DNA of 64,000 nucleotides from a bacterium (lineage in GTDB: Bacteria; Planctomycetota; UBA1135; UBA2386): assembly GCA_024743115.1 (NCBI GenBank), contig JANSXC010000009.1, forward strand, positions 124,001 to 188,000, read 5' to 3'. The number at the start of each line of letters is the position of its first letter. Positions within the stretch are counted from its first letter, which is position 1. The notes under the pieces were generated by a model. The model searched no databases. It had not been told where the DNA came from and was given only the letters and a program-made list of their open reading frames with translations. A program made the translations under genes and the position numbers. Positions 16,427-22,743 of the stretch are shown here, one piece after another.

Positions 16427-19227
16427 GTCAGCTTGCGAATCGTGACGACTGTGTCGTTGAACGCCTGCTGACCCGAAATCGGATCCGGCGAGATCGGTAG
16501 CACGCTGTTCTGCGCCCAGCCCGGCCCGGTGTTGCGCACCCACTTGCCGTGATCGCCGCCGGAGCGGTCCTCCCACCACATGTTGCGCTCCCAGTCCGGG
16601 TCCCGCATTTCTTCGTTCTGCATGCCGTTTTGCTCGTCGCCGAGATCGCGTTTCTGCTTCGCCGTCGCGACGCTCGTGTAGGCGCTGTGCCCCAGCGAGT
16701 TGCTGATCGCGATCGCCTGCGGATGCACCGCCTTGGTTACGACCACGGGGATCTCGAGCTTGCGCGACACCTCGCCCTCACCGAGACCGAGCTGCGGCGA
16801 GATGCGGTTCAGCATCTTGCTGCGGTGCCCGGTGAGTTCGATCCAGTCGCCGCTCTTCAGACCGAAGCGCTTCGCCGTGTCCGGATGGATCCACGCCGGG
16901 TTGCTGTGCACGATCTCGCTGCACCACTTGAGGTTGGCGGTGCGGCCGTGGTTGTGCACGTTCCACTTGAACGACGTCATGACCAGCTGGTCGTCGCGGA
17001 TGTCCGCGTGCTCGTCGACCTGCATGTAGGTCGGCCACTCCGGAATCTCGACGTCGTTGCCCTTGTGGTAGCCGGGCCGGTTCTTGCCTTTGCTGTTGGC
17101 CAGCCTGGTCAGCGCACTCGTGTCCTCATTGCGACCGGTCATCGCAACGAACTTCGAACGCACCTCGAGCTTGCGCGACGGCGTCTTGAAGCCACGCACA
17201 GCGACGCCGCCTTGCATGATGCCGATACCCTTGCCCCCCTTCGTGATGATCCCGGTGTCAGCATCGGTCTCACTGCCTTCGAGATCCTTCGCCGACAGCT
17301 TCTGCAGGTAGGGCTCGTAATACGGCTTCTGGTTCGGATCCTCCCAGGCGCCGACGTCCTCGAGAAACTCGAAAGCACTCGTGTACTTGGCCTTGTCGTG
17401 CGGCACGTCCTTGACGAACTCCCGCATGTAGTCCTCGACCGAACGCTCGGGGTAGTACTTCGCAGCCTCACCGCCGACCCGTCGCGCGATCTCGGGGAAG
17501 ATGTCGCGCACGTCGCGCGCTTCGCCGAGCGGCTCGACCATCGGCCGGCGCATCGAGATGTAGGGCTTGAGGTTGTAGGCGCCGCGGGCGTCGACGTCCC
17601 AGCGCTCCATGTAGGTCGCCCACGGCAGGACCATGTCTGCATGCATCGCCGTCTCGTTGAGGAACGGGTTGATGCAGACGTGGAAGTTGATCTTGTCCTC
17701 GTCGAGCAGGACGTTCTGCGTGACGTCCATCTCGGGCCACGTGAGCGGCGAGTCGAGGTTGTAGGTCATGTAGACCTGGATCTTGCGACGCTCCTGCGCG
17801 AGGTACCAGTAGACGATCTCGCCGACCTTCATCTTGTTCCAGACGTTGGCGAGCGCGATCTCGGGCGGATCCGCGAGCAGCGACGGCGTCTTCGGCTTCG
17901 GCGCGGCCTTCGGGGCCTTGAAACGCTTCTTGTCGTAGCCACCGGTAAACATCCAGCACCAGCCGCCGACCACACCGACCGAACCGACGAGCACGTTGAG
18001 CAGCCCGATCGCGCGATCGTTGTAGTAGCCGTTCATGTGCGCCGAACTGCCGCGGTTGCACATCGTCGTCGCACGCGGCGCCGCCGCCGCGAACTCACGC
18101 GCGATCCGGCGAATCGCGTCGGCCGGCACGGTGCTGACCTTCTCGGCCCACTCCGGCGTGTACTCGCTGATCTCGCTCCAGAGCTCTTCGATGGCGACGT
18201 TGGTCCACTCGTCGAAGAACTTCGCGTTGTAGAGCTTCTCCTTGACGATGGTCCACGCCATGCCGAGCGCCACGGCTCCATCCGAGCCCGGGGCCGGCAT
18301 GAAGAACTCGTCGCTGTTGCCTGCCGTATTCGACATCCGCACGTCGAACGTGACGAGCTTGGCGCCGTTGTTGAAACGACCGCGTTGGATGCGCTGCGCC
18401 CCCGCGACGTGCCCCTGGTGCGCCTCGAACATGTTCGAACCGAAGTTCAGGATGTACTTCGCGTTCTCGTAGTCACCGAGATCCCAGTCGCTCTCGAAGA
18501 GGTAGGTCAGATTCGCCGCGCGCCGCGCCGCCGAGCAGAGCCCGCGGTGATTGAGCGCGGTGTTGGTCTGCATCGCATTGAGGAACGCGCCGACCGCATC
18601 CTTGCTGCGGTTGCGCCCCTGATGGAACGCAAACTCTTCGTGCTTGCCCTCGTCGTGGACCTTGCGGATCCGCGTCGCGATCTCGTCGAGCGCCTCGTCC
18701 CAGGTGATCCGTCGCCACTTGCCCTCGCCGCGCTTGCCGACACGCTTCAACGGGTAGAGCAGACGCTCGGGGTGATACTGGTGATTGAGCGCAGCCTGAC
18801 CACGCGCACACAGGCGACCCTGCGAGTTGGGGTCGTTCGGATTGCCGTCGACCTTGATGATGCGGCCGTCCTTCACGTGACCCGTGATGCCACAAATCGT
18901 CGAGCACAGCTGGCACAGGCCGTGGACCCGCTTGGTGTTCTTGTACTTGTCCGGGTCGGGGAACCGGTGCTTTCGATTCGGGCCGGGCAGCTCACAGACG
19001 CCCGGCATCTTCAGCGCGCCACTGTCGTACGGCATGCCACGGCCGGCGCGCCAGACGGCCTCGCTCTCGGCCTTCGTCGCCGGACCGCGCTTACCGCCCG
19101 CGTTGGGCGCACCGGCGCACGCCGCCACCGAGCCGGCCGCGAGAGCCGCGGAGAGCTGCAGGAAACCGCGCCGTGAGGTGTTCTTGTGCGGTGCCGGCGT
19201 GGCACCCTGATCGCTGGAGCCACTCAC
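16423..19227 (-). CDS. Tat-exported molybdopterin oxidoreductase catalytic subunit (DMSO reductase superfamily)
   Basis: A 934-residue protein. A twin-arginine signal (SRRGFLQLSAALAAGS, residues 18-33) is followed by a [4Fe-4S] site with Cys105, Cys108, Cys112 and Cys140 (C-x2-C-x3-C-x27-C). Cys231 (HRGLCSAARR) is a plausible molybdenum ligand, as in the polysulfide, thiosulfate and arsenate reductase branches. The C-terminal molybdopterin-dinucleotide domain includes VHNHGRTANLKW and VHSNPAWIHP. Its substrate cannot be assigned. The start is the GTG that overlaps the TGA of the FeS subunit gene (GTGA). It is co-encoded with its FeS partner and chaperone, so the mature enzyme should act outside the cytoplasmic membrane. 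Confidence 0.9.
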   Translation of the reverse strand: MSGSSDQGATPAPHKNTSRRGFLQLSAALAAGSVAACAGAPNAGGKRGPATKAESEAVWRAGRGMPYDSGALKMPGVCELPGPNRKHRFPDPDKYKNTKRVHGLCQLCSTICGITGHVKDGRIIKVDGNPNDPNSQGRLCARGQAALNHQYHPERLLYPLKRVGKRGEGKWRRITWDEALDEIATRIRKVHDEGKHEEFAFHQGRNRSKDAVGAFLNAMQTNTALNHRGLCSAARRAANLTYLFESDWDLGDYENAKYILNFGSNMFEAHQGHVAGAQRIQRGRFNNGAKLVTFDVRMSNTAGNSDEFFMPAPGSDGAVALGMAWTIVKEKLYNAKFFDEWTNVAIEELWSEISEYTPEWAEKVSTVPADAIRRIAREFAAAAPRATTMCNRGSSAHMNGYYNDRAIGLLNVLVGSVGVVGGWCWMFTGGYDKKRFKAPKAAPKPKTPSLLADPPEIALANVWNKMKVGEIVYWYLAQERRKIQVYMTYNLDSPLTWPEMDVTQNVLLDEDKINFHVCINPFLNETAMHADMVLPWATYMERWDVDARGAYNLKPYISMRRPMVEPLGEARDVRDIFPEIARRVGGEAAKYYPERSVEDYMREFVKDVPHDKAKYTSAFEFLEDVGAWEDPNQKPYYEPYLQKLSAKDLEGSETDADTGIITKGGKGIGIMQGGVAVRGFKTPSRKLEVRSKFVAMTGRNEDTSALTRLANSKGKNRPGYHKGNDVEIPEWPTYMQVDEHADIRDDQLVMTSFKWNVHNHGRTANLKWCSEIVHSNPAWIHPDTAKRFGLKSGDWIELTGHRSKMLNRISPQLGLGEGEVSRKLEIPVVVTKAVHPQAIAISNSLGHSAYTSVATAKQKRDLGDEQNGMQNEEMRDPDWERNMWWEDRSGGDHGKWVRNTGPGWAQNSVLPISPDPISGQQAFNDTVVTIRKLT

Positions 19228-20159
19228 TGGGCACCTCCTTCGGCCTGCGGACCCAGCGGGCCCTGCTTGTGCTCCTTCTCCTGCCACTGGTAGACGCTGT
19301 AAGCCTCCGGGTCGTAACTCTGGCCTTCGCGCGGAACCTTCGGCTCCCACTCGCTGATCGGCCGATCCTTCGAACTCGCGAACCACATTCGCGGGCTCGT
19401 CCCCTTCTCCGGCCGCAACTGCTCGAGCCTGTCTTCGTCCTCGATCTTGGCCTTCATGCGACTCACGCTCGAGTTCGGATCGTTGAGATCACCGAAGTAG
19501 AGCGCCTCGCTCGGGCACGTCGCGACGCACGCGGGGTCCAGCCCCTCGTCGACGCGGTGCGTGCAGTTGTGACACTTCACGGCCTGGTTCGCGACCGGGT
19601 CGATGTAGATCGCTCCGTAGGGGCAGGCCTCCTTGCACGAAGCGTGGCCCGAACAGACGTCGTAGTCGACCTGGACGCTGCCGCCCGAGCCCTTGTGCAG
19701 CGCCCCGCACGGACAGGCTTTCAGGCACGGCGCGTCTTCGCAGTGCTGGCACGCCATCGGCACCATGATGCGCGCCATCGCGCCCTTCTGCCCTTCGAGA
19801 CCCGGCTTCTCGTAGTCGTGGTAGATCGTCTGCCGGATGTAGCTGCCCAGCGGCACGTCGTTCTCGGCCTTGCATGCGACCTCGCAGCCATGGCAGCCGA
19901 AGCAGCGGCGCACGTCGACGACCCAGCCGTACTTCTTGCCGTCGTCGGGCGCCTGCATGCGATCGCGCCAGTGTTCCTCGTCGAGGAACAGATCGGTGCG
20001 AGGACCCTGCGGATCCTGCAACGGCAGCGCACCGGCACCGACGGCGGCGGCTCCACCCGCCAGGAATTGGCGACGATCAGTGGATGCCTCGGGAGTTTGC
20101 GCAGCCTCGGATGAGGCGGATTCGCACTGGCAGTCAGCGCGTTGGCAGCGGTTCTGCAT
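19224..20159 (-). CDS. Tat-type four-cluster FeS electron transfer subunit (DmsB/PsrB/NrfC-like)
   Basis: A 311-residue partner subunit of the molybdoenzyme. A twin-arginine motif (DRRQFLAGG, about 28-36) follows a Cys-rich N-terminus. Four cluster motifs are seen: C86-x2-C-x2-C-x3-C; C137-x2-C140-x4-C145-x3-C149; C169-x2-His172-x2-C175-x3-C179; and C196-x2-C199-x11-C211-x3-C215. In the third, His replaces the usual second Cys, at the same place where NarH has Trp and binds a [3Fe-4S] cluster. The ATG at 20159 has GAGGA 5 bases upstream. It is the first gene of a four-gene operon in which every junction overlaps by a few bases. Confidence 0.92.
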   Translation of the reverse strand: MQNRCQRADCQCESASSEAAQTPEASTDRRQFLAGGAAAVGAGALPLQDPQGPRTDLFLDEEHWRDRMQAPDDGKKYGWVVDVRRCFGCHGCEVACKAENDVPLGSYIRQTIYHDYEKPGLEGQKGAMARIMVPMACQHCEDAPCLKACPCGALHKGSGGSVQVDYDVCSGHASCKEACPYGAIYIDPVANQAVKCHNCTHRVDEGLDPACVATCPSEALYFGDLNDPNSSVSRMKAKIEDEDRLEQLRPEKGTSPRMWFASSKDRPISEWEPKVPREGQSYDPEAYSVYQWQEKEHKQGPLGPQAEGGAQ

Positions 20160-20192
20160 GTGAGTCCTCGAGCGAGCGTTCGGGCGCGCAGG

Positions 20193-20223
20193 GGGTCTCG
20201 GCAGACACGACCGTGTCAGACCC
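20193..20223. repeat. Inverted repeat in the operon leader
   Basis: Inner arms GACACG (20204-20209) and CGTGTC (20212-20217) are perfectly complementary around two bases. Outer arms GGGTCT (20193-20198) and AGACCC (20218-20223) extend the structure with a five-base bulge on one side. It lies 34-64 bases before the FeS subunit start, so it could be an operator or a structured mRNA leader. Confidence 0.5.
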
Positions 20224-20250
20224 TGGCAGCCCGAACGAGTCAGGTGCCGG

Positions 20251-20286
20251 AAAAAATCAGGCGACCAGAAAAGATCAGGCGAAGGG
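20251..20286. repeat. Two 18-base direct repeats containing ATCAGGCGA
   Basis: The nonamer ATCAGGCGA occurs at 20256-20264 and 20274-20282, each preceded by an A-rich tract. The 18-base spacing is nearly two helical turns. Further TCAGG pentamers flank the pair at 20240 and 20287. Confidence 0.4.
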
Positions 20287-20343
20287 TCAGGGTCAGACGG
20301 TGGGAAGAGTGGAGCGGGCGGTCGAACGGCAGCGCGATAGACC

Positions 20344-20360
20344 CCACACGGCGAGTGTGG
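20344..20360. other. Short hairpin, possibly transcript end of the secreted-protein gene
   Basis: CCACAC and GTGTGG form a perfect six-base stem with a five-base loop (GGCGA). It lies about 120 bases past the stop of the leftward gene ending at 20481. No T run follows, so a terminator role is uncertain. Confidence 0.3.
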
Positions 20361-20480
20361 ATACGGTCGCATGGGCAGTTCGTTCCGCGGCGCATGGCAG
20401 TCTTATCCCCTCGCGGGGCGACATTGGCAACCCCTCCATCGCAACGCTCCGCGCTGGACCCGAAGCGTTACGAACGCGTC

Positions 20481-21962
20481 TCAATTGATCTCGAGGATCG
20501 CGGGCGTGCTGAACTCGACCATGCCCGGCACACCAACAGCCTGGAACAGGATCTTGCCGGTGAACCACCACGGAATCGCAAAGCTCGGGAAGGTGCTCGT
20601 GCCGCCGACCGTGGGGTAGAAGTTGTAATAGAACGGTGTCGGGTAGAAGTCCGGGAAGCCGAGCAGCGACCACGGTGCCCCGGGCGCCGAAACCGGCACC
20701 GCGTTGACGCCGGCCGGCACGAATGTGAAGAACACGAAGTTCACGGGCGCCGGCGAACCGATGTCCATGAGCGTCGCGCCAGCAGGCAGACCCGTCGGCA
20801 AGTTGTTGATGACCGGCGTCCGAATCTCGAGCGCGTAGCGCATCGCGCGCGACGACGTCAGCGAGTTCACGTAGCTCGGCGCCCCCACGGTCGCGCTCGT
20901 CTGCTGGATACCGGTCTGCGGCCCGAACGTGGGCAGGCCACTGATGCACGTCGAACCGTAGGCGCCGCACGCGTTGGTGTAGATCGAACCGCCGAGGAAC
21001 GTGGTCAGGATGCTCGCGCCCGAACCGGTCTGGACCGAAAACTTCAGGTGCGGCACCTGATAGGTCGTGCCCGGGCACGGAATGAACGTGTAACCGTTGC
21101 CCTGGAAGTGCAGGTCCAGCGACTCGAGGTCGATGGCCTGGGTCAGGCACGTGCCGAAGCGGTTGGTGACACCCGCATTGACGACCATCGTGTCGATGTC
21201 CGCTTCACTGTAGAGCACGTACGCACTCGCCGTGGTGACGCCCGCGATGCGGAAGTCTCCCGTGTAGGTCAGGTCCGTGTCGGGAATGAAAACGACGCCG
21301 CCGTCGTTCAACGTCATCGGACCACACGGCGTGAGGATGTTGTGATCGTCATCCAGCGACAGGAACAGGCCGATGCTCGGCACGAACGCGATCGCATCGA
21401 CGTCACACGGCGTGGCGAGCGGCATACCGAGCGCCTGGTTGATCTGCTCGCGACGGATGAAGTACTCGATCTGCCCGTCTCCCGGCGGAGTGCGGCGCAC
21501 GAAGCGGCCGACGTCCCCGGCCCGCAGCTGGAGCGGCGCACTGACGCCCATTCCGACATCCACCTCAGGGGAGATGAAAATCGTTCGCGGACTGGTGCCA
21601 CCGATCGGAGCGGTCGAGACCGGATCCAGCAGCGCATCAATTCGGCCGAACAGGTTGGTGCGCCAGTACTGCGCATCGCTGTTCTCGTCGCCGGCCATGG
21701 CGTGGAAGACGGCTCGCGGCGCCCACTTCTCGGCCGAAGGCGTGGCGCACGGTCCGATCTTGGCGATCTCGTTGGGCTGCAGGTATTGCAGGTCGGTGCC
21801 GTTGCTGCCCGACAGGGTGGTCTCGGGCTGCGAGTAGGTCAGGAGGAACGGATTACCCTGAGCGGCCAGGTTCGAGGCGAACAGGCCGAGCGACAGCGTC
21901 GCCGCAGCGAACGCGGCGGACTGGCGGCGGGAAGCAAGAGATACGGTTTGGCAGTTGTTCAT
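20481..21962 (-). CDS. Secreted protein of unknown function
   Basis: A 493-residue protein with a signal peptide (FAAATLSLGLFASNLAAQG, ending near residue 36). The body is beta-rich with paired cysteines and no motif I recognise. It includes GDVGRFVRRTPPGDGQIEYF and FLSLDDDHNILTPCGPMTL, which resemble a planctomycete class of secreted proteins with no known activity. The C-terminus (FPSFAIPWWFTGKILFQAVG) resembles the terminal domain found on other secreted proteins of this window. The ATG at 21962 is preceded by GAGGA at 7-8 bases, which favours it over the longer frame. Confidence 0.7.
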   Translation of the reverse strand: MNNCQTVSLASRRQSAAFAAATLSLGLFASNLAAQGNPFLLTYSQPETTLSGSNGTDLQYLQPNEIAKIGPCATPSAEKWAPRAVFHAMAGDENSDAQYWRTNLFGRIDALLDPVSTAPIGGTSPRTIFISPEVDVGMGVSAPLQLRAGDVGRFVRRTPPGDGQIEYFIRREQINQALGMPLATPCDVDAIAFVPSIGLFLSLDDDHNILTPCGPMTLNDGGVVFIPDTDLTYTGDFRIAGVTTASAYVLYSEADIDTMVVNAGVTNRFGTCLTQAIDLESLDLHFQGNGYTFIPCPGTTYQVPHLKFSVQTGSGASILTTFLGGSIYTNACGAYGSTCISGLPTFGPQTGIQQTSATVGAPSYVNSLTSSRAMRYALEIRTPVINNLPTGLPAGATLMDIGSPAPVNFVFFTFVPAGVNAVPVSAPGAPWSLLGFPDFYPTPFYYNFYPTVGGTSTFPSFAIPWWFTGKILFQAVGVPGMVEFSTPAILEIN

Positions 21963-22029
21963 GAGTCGGTCCTCGAAGGACGCGGGACTGCTCACGAAGA
22001 ACCGGACCGCCAAAAACGCACGCGATCGC

Positions 22030-22686
22030 TCAGACGATCTTCATCACATCCGCGAGCTCCCGCCGCTCCAAGGCCTTGCTGGGCACCATGCAGTCGTCCG
22101 TGGGATAGCCGACGGGAATGAGCAGGAACGGCCGCTCGTGCTTCGGCCGGCCGAGGATATCGCCGAGGAACGCCATCGGGCTCGGCGTATGCGTGAGCGT
22201 CGCGAGGCCGGCCATCTGCGCAGCCGCGAGAAACATGCCGCAGGCGAGCCCCACCGATTCCTTGAGGTAGTAGACCTGACTGCCATCGTCGAGCTTGGAC
22301 ATCTGGAACACGACCACGAGCCACGGCGCGACCTCGAGGAACTCCTTGTGATCGTCCGTGCCGAGCGGCGCGAGGTCCCGCAACCATTCGTCATTGGCTC
22401 GCCGTTCGTAGAACTCGCGCTCCTCGGCTTCGGCGCCGCGCCGGATCTCCGCCTTCTTCGCCGGGTCCTGCACGCAGACGAACCGCCACGGCTGCTTGTT
22501 CGCGCCACTCGGCGCCGTGTGCGCGCACCGCACGAGCCACTCGATCGTCTCCTGACTCACCGGCCGATCGCTGAACATCCGCACGCTGCGCCGGCGCCGC
22601 AGCACCTCGTAGAACTCGGCTGCGGCCTGCTCCGGCGGGACCTTCGGAATGTAGCGGTCGGGGTACGGAACGAACGGCTCGGTCAT
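22030..22686 (-). CDS. Nitroreductase-fold flavoprotein, iodotyrosine deiodinase-like
   Basis: A 218-residue FMN protein of the nitroreductase superfamily. FMN-contact motifs are RRRRSVRMFSDRPV (30-43) and APSGANKQPWRFV (58-70). The closest remembered family is iodotyrosine deiodinase (IYD). The three residues that clamp the halotyrosine in IYD are all in place: Glu89, Tyr93 and Lys114, with the same spacings (4 and 21) as the mammalian enzyme. The lines EFLEVAPWLVVVFQ and PFLLIPVGYPTDDCMVP also follow IYD. Reductive dehalogenation of a halogenated phenol or tyrosine is therefore a reasonable inference; the true substrate is unknown. Confidence 0.85.
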   Translation of the reverse strand: MTEPFVPYPDRYIPKVPPEQAAAEFYEVLRRRRSVRMFSDRPVSQETIEWLVRCAHTAPSGANKQPWRFVCVQDPAKKAEIRRGAEAEEREFYERRANDEWLRDLAPLGTDDHKEFLEVAPWLVVVFQMSKLDDGSQVYYLKESVGLACGMFLAAAQMAGLATLTHTPSPMAFLGDILGRPKHERPFLLIPVGYPTDDCMVPSKALERRELADVMKIV

Positions 22687-22692
22687 GCGCTT

Positions 22693-22698
22693 AACTTA
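22693..22698 (-). promoter_or_regulatory. Candidate -10 box (TAAGTT, minus strand) for the deiodinase-like gene
   Basis: A TANNNT hexamer on the minus strand ends 6 bases before the ATG at 22686. It shares a 57-base intergenic space with the divergent kinase gene, which has a similar box. Confidence 0.4.
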
Positions 22699-22728
22699 CG
22701 ATGGTGCAGACCCGTCTCGTCAAGCACG

Positions 22729-22734
22729 TATGAT
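22729..22734 (+). promoter_or_regulatory. Candidate -10 box (TATGAT) for the kinase gene
   Basis: A near-consensus -10 hexamer ends 9 bases before the ATG at 22744, which would give a transcript with almost no leader. No -35 element is seen at 17 bases. Confidence 0.5.
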
Positions 22735-22743
22735 CCACCCGCG

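Larger units (their letters stand above)
20160..20480. promoter_or_regulatory. Leader and upstream region of the molybdoenzyme operon (no gene)
   Basis: A 321-base space without a credible gene. It holds a long inverted repeat (20193-20223), two direct copies of an AT-rich element (ATCAGGCGA at 20256 and 20274), and a short hairpin (CCACAC/GTGTGG, 20344-20360). It should contain the promoter of the operon that runs leftward from 20159, and the end of the transcript from the gene at 20481-21962. Confidence 0.6.

Noticed and set aside
16549..19176. Open frame of 875 codons on the plus strand
   Set aside because: It is the antisense shadow of the molybdopterin subunit gene; the translation is low-complexity Arg/Val/Leu/His without motifs.
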